Both the position numbers and the translations under genes were made by a program. The notes under the pieces are model-generated. The model was not told the DNA's origin, ran no database searches, and saw only the letters and a list, made by a program, of their open reading frames with translations. 64,000 bases of DNA. Origin: Alphaproteobacteria bacterium UBA1301 (GTDB lineage: Bacteria > Pseudomonadota > Alphaproteobacteria > Micropepsales > Micropepsaceae). The DNA lies in assembly GCA_002307725.1 (NCBI GenBank), contig DBUB01000007.1, positions 1-64,000 on the forward strand, given 5' to 3'. Every line of letters begins with the position of its first letter. Position 1 is the stretch's first letter. This document shows positions 1 to 8,672 of the stretch, in pieces.

Positions 1-1
1 C

Positions 2-115
2 GCCAGGCGCTGCGGGTGGACCGGCTACTACGGAAAACCAGGCCCCATCGTCATGCTCAGAGGCCTAACCCAATTCCACGCCATCAAACACGGATGGAAC
101 CTGCGAAATGTGTGA
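2..115 (+). mobile_element. C-terminal tail of a transposase-like gene (partial, cut by window edge)
   Basis: The frame is open from the window edge and ends in TGA at 113-115. The 37 visible residues include GYYGKPGPIVMLRGLTQF and end HGWNLRNV. The pattern of a glycine/tyrosine stretch, then PG-x-V-x-x-RGL, resembles the C-terminus of IS4-like DDE transposases as I remember them. No inverted repeat can be assigned because the rest of the element is outside the window. It could also be an unrelated basic protein. Confidence 0.35.
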
Positions 116-157
116 ATCCCGTAGCCGCAAAGGGGAGGTGAAAAGGGGGGCTTCAGT

Positions 158-514
158 TTATTCCCCGCCAAGTCTTGTCTTCAGCTCTTCCATGCCCTTG
201 ATGAACCAGACATGCCGCCCGTCGTTGGATTCGTCGATGAACCCCCGGAACGGATTGCTGTGGCTCTCGTGAAACGAGACGTCGCCCATGATCGCCAGCC
301 CGATATGATAAGTCACAAACTTCTGGCAGACCGTTGCGGCAAGCCCGGTCCGCAGCCGGAAGAAGTCGGGTGCGATGTTCTCGACCGGCACCACCAGCCA
401 ATCGGCCTTTTGCTCCAGCGCCTTCGAGATCAGTGCCAGCGCGTCGGCTTCCATATCCAGCCGCTGTCCTTCGGCCGTCGCCACCCGCACACCGTTTATC
501 GTCTGGCACGTCAT
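158..514 (-). CDS. DUF4180 domain-containing protein
   Basis: This is a 118-residue protein covering a whole DUF4180 domain and nothing else. The N-terminal half has the pattern INGVRVATAEG followed by DALALISKALEQKADWLVVP. The C-terminal half carries HESHSNPFRGFIDESNDGRHVWF. The family is small, cytosolic and of unknown biochemical role; members often sit as single genes near regulators. It starts four bases after the stop of the uvrD-type helicase gene, so the two are probably cotranscribed. I assign the family from residue pattern only and propose no activity. Confidence 0.7.
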   Translation of the reverse strand: MTCQTINGVRVATAEGQRLDMEADALALISKALEQKADWLVVPVENIAPDFFRLRTGLAATVCQKFVTYHIGLAIMGDVSFHESHSNPFRGFIDESNDGRHVWFIKGMEELKTRLGGE

Positions 515-518
515 CGCA

Positions 519-2831
519 TCACCCTCGCGTCACAAATTGGTCGATCACTTTTTTCTCGCCTGCTTTGTCGAAATCGACCGTCAGTTTGTTGCCTTCCACC
601 GCCTTCACTTGGCCGTAGCCGAATTTCTGGTGGAAGACGCGGTCGCCGCGGGCGTATTGCGAAGCGCCAGGATCGCTGGTCTGCACGCTCCAGGCTTGCG
701 CCTCGATCAGCGGCGGCTTGGTGCGGCGGTAACCGGCATCTTTGTTGGCTTGGGCGCGCTTCCACCCCGGACTGTCATAGGTTGAGGCAAAGCCCGTCAT
801 GTTATCGCGGAAGCCCGCGTTGCCACCGTAAAAGCCTTCATCCACGGTGGTTTCGACGTGCTCTTCCGGCAGTTCGCTGATGAAGCGGCTGGGCAGGGCG
901 CTTTGCCAGGAGCCGTGCACGCGCCGGTTGGCGGCGAACGAAATCAGCACCCGCTTTTTCGCGCGCGTCAGGCCGACATAAGCCAGCCGCCGTTCTTCTT
1001 CGAGGCCCGCCAGCCCGTTTTCGTCCATCGTGCGCTGGCTCGGGAACAAACCTTCTTCCCAGCCCGGCAAAAACACGGTGTCGAATTCCAAACCCTTGGC
1101 GGCATGCAGGGTCATCAGATTGAGCCGGTCTTCGCTATCGTTCTGCTCGATGTCCATCACCAGTTGGACATGCTCCAGGAACGCCGCGAGACTCTCGAAG
1201 CCTTCCATCGAGCGCACCAGTTCCTTCAAATTGTCGAGCCGGCCCGGCGCTTCCGCCGATTTGTCGGCCTTCAGCATGTCGGTGTAGCCGGATTCATCCA
1301 AAATCATTTCGGCGAGTTCGGTATGCGGCAGATGACGTGAGACATCGTTCCAGCGCCCGAAATTGGCGCTGAGTTCGGCCAGCGCTTTCTTGGCCTTGGG
1401 CGGCAGTTCGTCGGTCTCGACAATCTCGCGCGCCGCGGCCAGCAGCGGCACTTGGCGCACCCGGGCGAAATTGTGCAGCGTCTGCACGCTGGCATCGCCG
1501 ATACCGCGCTTGGGTTTGTTGACGATGCGTTCGAAGGCGAGGTCGTCGTCGGCTTGCGCGGTGAGGCGCAAATAAGCCATGGCATCGCGGATTTCGGCGC
1601 GCTCGTAAAACCGCGGCCCGCCGATGACGCGATAGGGCAGGCCCAGCGAAATAAACCGGTCTTCAAACTCGCGCATCTGGAAGCTGGCACGCACCAGGAT
1701 CGCCATCTGGGCATAGGTGTTGCCGTTCCGGTGGAGGTCTTCGGCGCGGCTGGCAACCCCGCGTGCTTCCTCTTCGGCATCCCATACGCCTTGCACTTTG
1801 ATCTTCTCGCCGGGATCGCCTTCGGTCCACAGCGTCTTGCCGAGGCGGCCTTTGTTGGCGGCGATCAGGCCGGAGGCGGCGCCCAGAATGGCGGGCGTCG
1901 AGCGGTAATTCCGCTCCAGGCGGATCACTTTGGCGCCGGGAAAATCGCGTTCGAAGCGCAGGATGTTTTCCACTTCGGCGCCGCGCCAGCCATAGATCGA
2001 CTGATCGTCGTCGCCCACCACGCAGACATTGCCTTTGCCGCCGCCAAGCAGCTTCAGCCACAGATACTGCACCACATTGGTGTCCTGGTATTCGTCGACC
2101 AGGATGTAGCGGAAGCGGTCGCGATAATCGGCGAGCACGTCGGGGTGGTCGCGCAGAACCGACAGCGTATCGAGCAACAGATCGCCGAAATCACAGGCGT
2201 TGAGCGCTTTCAGCCGGTCTTGGTACATTTGGTAGAGCGCGCGTCCCTTACCGAAAGCAAAGCCGTGCGCGTCACCGTCGGGCACGTCGCCGGGGCGCAG
2301 GCCCTTGTTCTTCCAGCCGTCGATAATGGCGGCCAGGGTGCGCGCCGGCCAGCGTTTCTCGTCGATGGCTTCGGCTTCGAGCAGTTGCTTCATCAGCCGG
2401 AGTTGGTCGTCGGTATCGATGATGGTAAAATTGGATTTGCGTCCGGTCAGTTCGGCATGACGGCGGAGCATCCGCGCCCCGATCGAGTGGAAAGTGCCGA
2501 GCCACTGCATGCCCTCCACCACGCCGCCGATCAGCGAACCGATGCGCTCTTTCATTTCGCGCGCGGCTTTGTTGGTGAAGGTCACCGCCAGGATCTGTCC
2601 CGGCCAAGCCCGCTTGGTGGCGAGAATGTGGGCGAGGCGCGTCGTCAACACCCGCGTCTTGCCGGTGCCGGCACCGGCCAGCACCAGCACAGGGCCTTCG
2701 GTGGCTTCCACCGCCGCGCGCTGCTCTTTGTTGAGGCCTTTGAGATACGGCGGCTCGCGCGCTGGCACGGGCGCATTGCTAGGCTGATCCCCGAATGCGG
2801 AATCGAGCGGGTCTTCGTAATTTCCGATCAT
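519..2831 (-). CDS. uvrD: UvrD/PcrA-type ATP-dependent DNA helicase
   Basis: This 770-residue SF1A 3'-5' helicase unwinds DNA in nucleotide excision repair, mismatch repair and removal of stalled recombination or transcription complexes. Walker A (AGAGTGKT) is at residues 52-59, motif II VDEYQD at 245-250 and motif III GDDDQSIYGWRGA at 273-285. Motif V contains LMTLHAAKGLEFD and motif VI VGLTRAKKRV. The length fits the family. About 30 residues before the helicase core are variable and proline rich. The C-terminal 60 residues contain a RNA-polymerase-interaction-like segment (GDRVFHQKFGYGQVKAVEGNK), typical of PcrA/UvrD. DUF4180 follows directly downstream. PcrA and UvrD cannot be told apart here. 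Confidence 0.95.
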   Translation of the reverse strand: MIGNYEDPLDSAFGDQPSNAPVPAREPPYLKGLNKEQRAAVEATEGPVLVLAGAGTGKTRVLTTRLAHILATKRAWPGQILAVTFTNKAAREMKERIGSLIGGVVEGMQWLGTFHSIGARMLRRHAELTGRKSNFTIIDTDDQLRLMKQLLEAEAIDEKRWPARTLAAIIDGWKNKGLRPGDVPDGDAHGFAFGKGRALYQMYQDRLKALNACDFGDLLLDTLSVLRDHPDVLADYRDRFRYILVDEYQDTNVVQYLWLKLLGGGKGNVCVVGDDDQSIYGWRGAEVENILRFERDFPGAKVIRLERNYRSTPAILGAASGLIAANKGRLGKTLWTEGDPGEKIKVQGVWDAEEEARGVASRAEDLHRNGNTYAQMAILVRASFQMREFEDRFISLGLPYRVIGGPRFYERAEIRDAMAYLRLTAQADDDLAFERIVNKPKRGIGDASVQTLHNFARVRQVPLLAAAREIVETDELPPKAKKALAELSANFGRWNDVSRHLPHTELAEMILDESGYTDMLKADKSAEAPGRLDNLKELVRSMEGFESLAAFLEHVQLVMDIEQNDSEDRLNLMTLHAAKGLEFDTVFLPGWEEGLFPSQRTMDENGLAGLEEERRLAYVGLTRAKKRVLISFAANRRVHGSWQSALPSRFISELPEEHVETTVDEGFYGGNAGFRDNMTGFASTYDSPGWKRAQANKDAGYRRTKPPLIEAQAWSVQTSDPGASQYARGDRVFHQKFGYGQVKAVEGNKLTVDFDKAGEKKVIDQFVTRG

Positions 2832-2901
2832 GATTCCGCATTTCTAGCAGGCGCACGGCGAAAGTTCACGTCCTGTTCTGCCTCGCCGGAACTTTACGGA
2901 A

Positions 2902-3078
2902 TTACTCGTCGAGCTTGTGGCCTTCCAGGCGTTTCTCGTGGTGGACGGCCATCACCTTGGCCTTGTTGTGGGCGCTCTTGGAAATGCCGTGCTTGGCCCG
3001 GTTGGCCTCAGCGACGACTTCCTTCTCATGACGCGCCTTGGTTTTGCGCGCTTGGCGGAGATTGACGACGTTGCTCAT
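2902..3078 (-). CDS. DUF4169 family small basic protein
   Basis: This 58-residue, very basic protein begins MSNVVNLRQARKTKARHEKE. That opening (V/I-NLR-x-ARK) and the RAKHG segment mark DUF4169. I use the ATG at 3078 rather than an upstream in-frame start, because family members begin at this motif. It lies downstream of a ribbon-helix-helix gene on the same strand, near sspB and fumC. I recall that neighbourhood as recurring in alphaproteobacteria. Function is unknown; nucleic-acid or acidic-protein binding is only suggested by the charge. Confidence 0.75.
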   Translation of the reverse strand: MSNVVNLRQARKTKARHEKEVVAEANRAKHGISKSAHNKAKVMAVHHEKRLEGHKLDE

Positions 3079-3165
3079 GGTTCGGTTACCCGTCTTGGGC
3101 TCGTTGGTACGCCGGTCGAGCGATAAGGCGGGCAGTATACGCCAACAGCGCCCCGGTTTCATTCC

Positions 3166-3378
3166 TCACTTTGGTCTGTGCTGGGCCACAGCAAGCGCAT
3201 GAACGCGCAGGGCGCTCGCCAGTGGACGCAGTCCTCGCGCCACGTCAACTTCCCCGACCAGGGCGGTGAGGTTTTTTCCCGCGGCGGCCGCATCGGCCTC
3301 CAGCAGTACCCAGAATTCCGCTTCCAAAGCGACGCTGGTGCGGTGGCGGGAAAGCGAGAAGGAGCGCTTTTTCAACAT
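3166..3378 (-). CDS. Ribbon-helix-helix domain protein (RHH_4-like)
   Basis: This 70-residue protein begins MLKKRSFSLSRHRTSVALE and continues EFWVLLEADAAAAGKNLTALVGEVD. That is a short beta strand followed by two helices, as in ribbon-helix-helix DNA-binding dimers. It ends RPLASALRVHALAVA. The start at 3378 is chosen because the family begins at this strand; a longer frame runs back into the next gene. It lies 34 bases after the spermidine-synthase-like gene and precedes DUF4169. A role as a small transcription regulator is likely, with no visible target. Confidence 0.75.
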   Translation of the reverse strand: MLKKRSFSLSRHRTSVALEAEFWVLLEADAAAAGKNLTALVGEVDVARGLRPLASALRVHALAVAQHRPK

Positions 3379-3412
3379 CGGGCGTTTCACCGTTGCGGCA
3401 GAGCCAGACAAG

Positions 3413-4150
3413 TTAATCCCGCACGGTGCGGAACTCCAATTGGCGCAGTTCGCGGGCCAGTGTCTTGGCACCGCGTTGCGGGTGCATCATCAGCCTTGGG
3501 GCCTTAAGGTCGCGCACCGCGCCGGCCACAGCGATGGCGTTGCGGCCCGGTTGGCCTTGGGCGTCCAGCAACCGGACCTGAGTCCAGGTTCGCTTCATCA
3601 TCCGCGCCATACGGTCGGGCCCAAGGTCGTCGTCGCCGGTCGACATGAGGTTGAGCAGGACGATGGCTTTGCGGGCCTTGAGCCGGGATTTCACCAGGTT
3701 GAAGAAGCGGCGCTGGCGCATATGCCGTGGAATCTCGTGATCCGAATAGGCGTCGAGCACGACGGCGTCGTATTTGCGGGGGTCTTGGCGCAGGAAGGCC
3801 TCGCCGTCGGCGATATGGCATTCGACATCGGCGGGCATGTGGAAATACCGGCTGGCAATGTCGAAGCTGCGCCCGTCGATGTCGACCATCGTCACCGTAA
3901 CACCGACACGCCTGAGCATGGTCGCCAAGGTGCCGCCGCCGCAGCCGATCATCAGGACATGACGGCAGTGGGCCTGGCGCAGGAACCCGTACATCGCGTG
4001 AATATAGTCGGCCGTACTGACGCCGCTCCGGTCGGCAACACTGTGGTTGTCCTCTTTCTCCCAAAAGGAGGTGCTACCGGTGGCGTTGTTTACTTCGACG
4101 ACGAGACCATGGTCCTGGCCGTTCGTTGGTGCGGTTTTTTTGCGAGGCAT
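3413..4150 (-). CDS. Spermidine-synthase-like SAM-dependent methyltransferase fold protein
   Basis: This 245-residue protein has a Rossmann SAM-binding core. Motif I is VLMIGCGGGTLATML, followed by the acidic strand end VTMVDIDGRSFDIA, then IADGEAFL and YDAVVLDAYSDH. The pattern resembles SpeE and the stand-alone domain of MFS/spermidine-synthase fusions. The final part (RNAIAVAG) also fits that group. It lacks the full aminopropyltransferase N-terminal beta domain, so polyamine synthesis is not certain. It is transcribed after fumC with a short gap. Confidence 0.75.
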   Translation of the reverse strand: MPRKKTAPTNGQDHGLVVEVNNATGSTSFWEKEDNHSVADRSGVSTADYIHAMYGFLRQAHCRHVLMIGCGGGTLATMLRRVGVTVTMVDIDGRSFDIASRYFHMPADVECHIADGEAFLRQDPRKYDAVVLDAYSDHEIPRHMRQRRFFNLVKSRLKARKAIVLLNLMSTGDDDLGPDRMARMMKRTWTQVRLLDAQGQPGRNAIAVAGAVRDLKAPRLMMHPQRGAKTLARELRQLEFRTVRD

Positions 4151-4184
4151 GGCTGGATGATTTGCTGCTTTACTCTGGCGGGAG

Positions 4185-5576
4185 TTATTTCGGCCCGATC
4201 ATGTCTTCCGGCCGGACCAGCCGGTCGAAGTCTTCCGCCGTCACGAGGCCGGTTTTGAGCGCTTCCTCTTTCAGCGTGGTACCGTTCTTATGCGCGGTCT
4301 TGGCGATTTTCGCCGCGGCATCGTAGCCGATCTTGGGGGCCAGTGCCGTCACCAGCATCAGCGAGCGGTCGAGGCCCGCTTTGATGTTGCTGAGGCGCGG
4401 CTCGATTCCCACCACACAATTGTCGGTGAAACTGACCGCGGCATCCGCCATCAGCCGTACGCTTTGCAGGAAGTTGTAGGCCATCACCGGATTGAAGACG
4501 TTGAGTTCGAAATGACCCTGGCTGCCGGCGAAGGTCAGCGCCGCGTTGTTGCCGAAAATCTGGATGCAGACCTGAGTCATCGCCTCGCATTGGGTCGGAT
4601 TGACCTTGCCCGGCATGATCGACGAGCCCGGTTCGTTTTCCGGCAGCGCCAGTTCCCCCAGGCCGGAGCGCGGTCCCGAGCCCAAAAAGCGGATATCGTT
4701 GGCAATCTTGAAGAGGGACGCTGCCACGGTATTGATGGCGCCGTGGCTCATCACCATGGCGTCGTGGGCGGCCAGGGCCTCGAATTTGTTCGGCGCCGAG
4801 GTGAAAGGCAGGCCGGTGATGGCGGCGATTTTGTCGGCCACAGCCGCAGCGAATCCCACCGGCGCATTCAATCCGGTACCCACCGCGGTGCCGCCTTGGG
4901 CCAGTTGCATCAGCATCGGCAAGGTCTGTTCGATACGGGCAATGCCGTTTTCGACTTGTTGGGTATAGCCGGAAAATTCCTGGCCCAAGGTCAGAGGTGT
5001 GGCATCTTGGGTATGGGTGCGCCCGATTTTGACGATGCTCTTCCACGCCTGCGCCTTATCGTTCAGCGCATTGCGTAGCTTCTGCAAGGCGGGCAAGAGC
5101 CGGTGCACGATCTCTTCCGCCGCTGCGATATGCATGGCGGTCGGATAGGTATCGTTCGACGATTGGCTCATGTTGACGTGATCGTTGGGATGGACCGGCT
5201 GTTTTGAGCCCATCTCGCCGCCCAGCAGTTCGATGGCGCGGTTACTGATCACCTCATTGGCATTCATGTTCGACTGCGTGCCCGAACCGGTCTGCCAGAC
5301 CGCCAGCGGAAAATGCGCGTCCAGCTTGCCTTCCAGCACCTCGTTCGCCGCCGCCACGATCGCTTTGCCGATCACGGGGTCGAGCTTGCCGAGGTCCATA
5401 TTGGTTTCGGCTGCGGCGCGTTTGACGATGCCGAGCGCGCGGATCACCGGTGCTGGCTGCTTCTCCCAGCCGATCTTGAAATTGTTGCGGCTGCGTTCCG
5501 CCTGGGCGCCCCAATAGCGGGAAGCGTCCACGGCGATGGGACCGAAGCTATCGGTCTCGGTGCGAGTCTTGGTCAT
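4185..5576 (-). CDS. fumC: Class II fumarate hydratase
   Basis: This iron-independent enzyme hydrates fumarate to L-malate in the TCA cycle; it is a cytosolic tetramer. The 463-residue length is normal. The superfamily signature GSSIMPGKVNPTQCEA is near residue 320, with the catalytic serine in the GSS loop. The substrate-contact segments SSNDTYPTAMHIA and GRTHTQDATPLTLGQE are both present. There is no [4Fe-4S] cysteine pattern, as expected for class II. It lies downstream of sspB across a repeat element. Confidence 0.97.
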   Translation of the reverse strand: MTKTRTETDSFGPIAVDASRYWGAQAERSRNNFKIGWEKQPAPVIRALGIVKRAAAETNMDLGKLDPVIGKAIVAAANEVLEGKLDAHFPLAVWQTGSGTQSNMNANEVISNRAIELLGGEMGSKQPVHPNDHVNMSQSSNDTYPTAMHIAAAEEIVHRLLPALQKLRNALNDKAQAWKSIVKIGRTHTQDATPLTLGQEFSGYTQQVENGIARIEQTLPMLMQLAQGGTAVGTGLNAPVGFAAAVADKIAAITGLPFTSAPNKFEALAAHDAMVMSHGAINTVAASLFKIANDIRFLGSGPRSGLGELALPENEPGSSIMPGKVNPTQCEAMTQVCIQIFGNNAALTFAGSQGHFELNVFNPVMAYNFLQSVRLMADAAVSFTDNCVVGIEPRLSNIKAGLDRSLMLVTALAPKIGYDAAAKIAKTAHKNGTTLKEEALKTGLVTAEDFDRLVRPEDMIGPK

Positions 5577-5630
5577 GGAAGCATTCTAATGGCAGCAGCG
5601 GGGCAGTTGCCAACCCACATTCCATTATTC

Positions 5631-5786
5631 GTCATGGCCGGCCCCCGAGCCGGCCATCCATTTCACCGTTTGGCGCGCCGACGATATGGATGGCCGGGTC
5701 CCGGTTTCGCCTTTAGCTCCGCCGTGGCAGTGAGGCACACTTGGCCCGCCGTAGCTGCAAGCGAAGGCGGCAAGCCCGGCCATGAC
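5631..5786. repeat. Inverted-repeat-bounded extragenic element
   Basis: GTCATGGCCGG at 5631-5641 recurs as its reverse complement CCGGCCATGAC at 5776-5786. Inside are further nested palindromic pieces (GCCGGCCATCC against GGATGGCCGG). The piece fills most of the gap between fumC and sspB. It has the look of dispersed REP/MITE-like intergenic elements common in alphaproteobacteria. No open frame is supported. Confidence 0.55.
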
Positions 5787-5805
5787 GGGTGGGGTGCAGG
5801 AAGAC

Positions 5806-6339
5806 CTATTTCTTCCGGAAAGAATCGAGGCTGACGACTTCGCCGTTGCCCGCCGGTTTTTCGGCCGGGTTTTCGCTCTCGTCGTCGGGTTTGGCGGCCG
5901 CTTTGGCCGGCATGGGGGTGGCTTCGGTGGCGGTCTGGGGCGCGGGGTCCGCAGGCTTGGCGTGGACGGGTTTGCCCTCGGCGTCGGTGGTCTTGAACTC
6001 AAGGCCGAAGGGCACGCCGGGATCGAAGAACTTGGTCAGGGCCTGGAACGGGATGATGAGGGTCGCCGGCAGCTTGCGGAAGGTGAGCGCGACTTCGAAC
6101 AGATCCTCGCGCACCTTCAGGCCCCAGAACTGGTGCTGCAGGATGATGGTCATTTCGTCCGGATACTGCTCGACCAGGAAACTCGGAATGTCGACGCCCG
6201 GATAGCCGGTCTTGAAGGTGAGATAGAAATGATGGTTGCCGATCAGGCCTTGCTGTTCGATTCGCAGCAACGCATCGCGCACGACGCCGCGTAGCGCCGC
6301 GTCCAGCAATGCCTGATAGCCGATGTAGTCCTTTGCCAT
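5806..6339 (-). CDS. sspB: SspB-type ClpXP specificity-enhancing factor
   Basis: SspB is an adaptor that binds ssrA-tagged stalled-ribosome products and hands them to ClpXP. The protein (177 residues from the ATG at 6339) starts MAKDYIGYQALLDAALRGVV. The tag-binding fold follows with FYLTFKTGYPGVDIP, MTIILQHQFWGL and FEVALTFRKLPATLIIPF. The end is a long charged, alanine/proline-rich linker closing with a short EVVSLDSFRKK tail, the likely ClpX-binding peptide. An upstream in-frame start exists, but 6339 matches the family. The permuted tmRNA gene that makes the tag lies 2 kb away. Confidence 0.92.
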   Translation of the reverse strand: MAKDYIGYQALLDAALRGVVRDALLRIEQQGLIGNHHFYLTFKTGYPGVDIPSFLVEQYPDEMTIILQHQFWGLKVREDLFEVALTFRKLPATLIIPFQALTKFFDPGVPFGLEFKTTDAEGKPVHAKPADPAPQTATEATPMPAKAAAKPDDESENPAEKPAGNGEVVSLDSFRKK

Positions 6340-6392
6340 TACGCCCTGTCCGGGAAAGAGGCCAGAGACTATCCAGCGGGCGTGACGTGTCA

Positions 6393-7709
6393 ATGCGCAG
6401 GTTCTGGATTAAGGCGGCATTTCGGCGCTTTATGGCTTGCATGCGCGAAGAATCGTCCACGCCCGAGGCGGCGGCCGGCCAGCCGGTCCTGGCGGTGCTT
6501 GGCGTTTTCCGGCACCGGAATTTCCGGATTTTCTTCGCTGGCCAGCTGGTGTCCCTGATGGGGACATGGATGCAGTCGGTGGCGCAGGCCTGGCTGGTCT
6601 ACAGCCTGACGCATTCGGCCTTGCTCTTGGGCCTGACGACGTTTTGTTCCCAGGTGACGGTGTTTTTTCTGGCCCCGTTTGGTGGCATGGTGGCCGACCG
6701 GGTCGACCGGCGGCGGCTGTTGATCCTGACCCAATCGGCGGCGATGTTGCAGGCGGCGGTGCTGGCCGGATTGACGCTAGCGGGCGTGGTCCACGTCTGG
6801 GAAATCGTCGCGCTGGCTTTCGGGCTCGGCTTCATCAACGCCTTCGATATGCCGACGCGTCAGGCGATGGTCTTCGACATGGTGGGGGCGGCGGATCTGC
6901 GCCCTGCCATCGCCGTCAATTCGATGATGTTCAATCTCGCCCGCATCGTCGGGCCGTCGCTCGCCGGCGCAGTGATCGCGCTGACCGGGGAGGGCTGGTG
7001 TTTCGCGCTCAATGCGGCCTCGTTCGGCGCCGTACTGACCAGCCTCTTCTTGATCCGCCTCACTCCGCGGCCAGCCCGTCGTCACCAACGCCCGCTCGAT
7101 GAAATCGCCGAAGGCTACCATTATACCTTCCACAATCGGCTGATCCGGGTGTCGCTGCTGCTGGTGGCGGCCTCGTCCTGTTTCGGTGCCGCTTATCTCA
7201 CCCTGATGCCAGCCTTCGCCAAGGATATTCTGCACGGCAACGCCGCCCATTACGGCTGGTTGATGGCCGCAGTCGGCGTCGGCGCCTTCATCGGCGCCTG
7301 GGGCTTGTCGCTGATCAAGGAGCGCTGGCTGGCACTGACGCCGGTTATCGCGGGCGCGGTATTTGCCATCGGCCTGATGGTGTTCGCGCAAAGCCAGACG
7401 CTATGGCAGGCGATGGCCGTGCTGGTCCCGATGTCGATGAGTCTGATGCTCCTCGGCGGCACCACCAACACCATCATCCAGATTGCCGCTGGTGAGCGGT
7501 TCCGCGGCCGGGTGATCTCGCATTATACCCAATGCTTCATGGGCATGATGCCGTGGGGTGCGCTGATTTTGGGCGCGCTCGCCGAGCATTTCGGCGTCCG
7601 CGAGGCGATCACCTGGGGCGGCTCGGTGGTGCTGGCGGCGTCCACCATCGCCTGGCTGATGCGCCGCGGCGAGGCCTGGAAGTTCGATAATTTGCGGGCC
7701 AAGGAATAA
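6393..7709 (+). CDS. MFS transporter (MFS_3 / EntS-like exporter)
   Basis: This is a polytopic inner-membrane protein with about twelve hydrophobic segments. The MFS signature appears as VADRVDRRRLLIL after the second helix. FRHRNFRIFFAGQLVSLMGTWMQSVAQAWLVY opens the first helix, the opening typical of MFS_3 exporters (enterobactin exporter-like). It is probably a proton-driven efflux carrier of unknown substrate. The start is uncertain: ATG codons at 6393, 6432 and 6441 are in frame, and no strong ribosome site decides between them. It is divergent from sspB. Confidence 0.85.
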   Translation: MRRFWIKAAFRRFMACMREESSTPEAAAGQPVLAVLGVFRHRNFRIFFAGQLVSLMGTWMQSVAQAWLVYSLTHSALLLGLTTFCSQVTVFFLAPFGGMVADRVDRRRLLILTQSAAMLQAAVLAGLTLAGVVHVWEIVALAFGLGFINAFDMPTRQAMVFDMVGAADLRPAIAVNSMMFNLARIVGPSLAGAVIALTGEGWCFALNAASFGAVLTSLFLIRLTPRPARRHQRPLDEIAEGYHYTFHNRLIRVSLLLVAASSCFGAAYLTLMPAFAKDILHGNAAHYGWLMAAVGVGAFIGAWGLSLIKERWLALTPVIAGAVFAIGLMVFAQSQTLWQAMAVLVPMSMSLMLLGGTTNTIIQIAAGERFRGRVISHYTQCFMGMMPWGALILGALAEHFGVREAITWGGSVVLAASTIAWLMRRGEAWKFDNLRAKE

Positions 7710-7766
7710 TCGCCTGCAGATTGACACCGTGAGGACGCGCGGGGAAGATTACGCCGCGAGAAACGG

Positions 7767-8324
7767 ATGGGGGGAAAGATGTCCTCTTCTCGGGCTTATC
7801 CTTTGCGCTATGGCGGCGGCATTTTCTTGTGCTGCGTCGGTATCGGCGCGGCGCTGGCGGCAGTGACCGATCTCGCCAAAGCCAATCTCTACCTCAATGT
7901 GGGATTCCTTGTCGGCACGCTGGGATATTTCGTGACTTGGCGGCGTGCCATCGCCCGCTGCGGAAAACCGCGGGTTTACCAGTACCTAGTGATTTTTGCC
8001 GTCATCGCCCTGGAGTTTGGGGCATTCGCGGTGCTGGCCAAGGCGCCGTGGTTTCAATCGCTCCCGCCTTATACCTCGCAGCTCGTTGTGTTGGCGGTCG
8101 TCGCCGTCCATTTCATGCTGATGTATTGGGCGTTTGGTGTGTGGGTTGTGAGATTGGGCGCCGCCCAACTCGTCTTGCTCGCTGCCGCCGCTGTCTTGAG
8201 CCCGCCGGTGGCGGTGGTGATCCTCGGGTTCGGCTTGGTGAATATCGTGTTCGGCGCCATCATGGCCATCCCGATCCTCGCCAAGGCGCCCAAGCCTTCC
8301 GGCAGCAATCTGCCCAGCAATTGA
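7767..8324 (+). CDS. Small polytopic membrane protein, function unknown
   Basis: This 185-residue protein has about six hydrophobic segments, starting with GIFLCCVGIGAALAAVT and ending with ILGFGLVNIVFGAIMAIPIL, and a short polar tail. It has no signal peptide and no motif I recognise. It faintly resembles small DUF6609-like membrane proteins, but I do not assign that. The ATG at 7779 is an alternative start. It is convergent with the tmRNA gene, which begins immediately after its stop on the other strand. Confidence 0.65.
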   Translation: MGGKMSSSRAYPLRYGGGIFLCCVGIGAALAAVTDLAKANLYLNVGFLVGTLGYFVTWRRAIARCGKPRVYQYLVIFAVIALEFGAFAVLAKAPWFQSLPPYTSQLVVLAVVAVHFMLMYWAFGVWVVRLGAAQLVLLAAAAVLSPPVAVVILGFGLVNIVFGAIMAIPILAKAPKPSGSNLPSN

Positions 8325-8329
8325 GGGAA

Positions 8330-8613
8330 GTGGGGGGTTTCTGTTGCCCGGCACCCCCCGAGCCGCGCTTGACTAACTAGAAGTTAGGCAGCGAGGGCCA
8401 TTTCATTATCGTTGGCACCTATACAGATAGCCCGATGACGGCGGATACCATACCGAGCGAAAGAACAACCTTTACACGTCTGTCGATCCTATTTCGCCCC
8501 CGCACTCCCGCTTCTAGCTGGGAGGAATGGTGGAGGCGCCGGGTACCGCCCCCGGGTCCAGTCCGCTTATTACGAAGTCGTTTATCGCCGTAGTCGGTTG
8601 CCCGACACCCCCT
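8330..8613 (-). ncRNA. ssrA: Circularly permuted two-piece tmRNA (ssrA)
   Basis: Read on the minus strand, an acceptor piece ends in CGCCTCCACCA with its 3' end at 8528. A spacer of about 26 bases (8502-8527) follows. The coding piece then begins GGGGGCGAAATAGGATCG at 8501. GGGGGCG pairs with CGCCTCC to form the acceptor stem. The tag frame at 8384-8416 reads ANDNEMALAA then TAA, fitting the usual AND...ALAA pattern. The outer 5' end (near 8613) and 3' end (near 8330) are estimates. A TTCAAA / TATATA promoter with 17-bp spacing precedes it on the minus strand, overlapping the thyA upstream region. Confidence 0.92.
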
Positions 8614-8672
8614 ATATAGGCGCTCTGACGCAACTTTTGAAGGGGCGCCAGGAATCGGCTATTAGCAGGCAA

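Noticed and set aside
1452..3065. Long plus-strand open frame (537 codons) opposite uvrD
   Set aside because: It is fully antisense to a conserved helicase, has low-complexity His/Ala/Gly composition typical of GC-rich shadow frames, and shows no domain.
3266..4258. 330-codon plus-strand frame opposite the spermidine-synthase-like gene
   Set aside because: The minus strand has a clear SAM-binding motif and normal starts; the plus frame has neither domain nor ribosome site.
8598..8672. Longer thyA start at 8598
   Set aside because: It would place the start within the tmRNA 5' region; the ATG at 8673 gives the exact family length of 264 residues.
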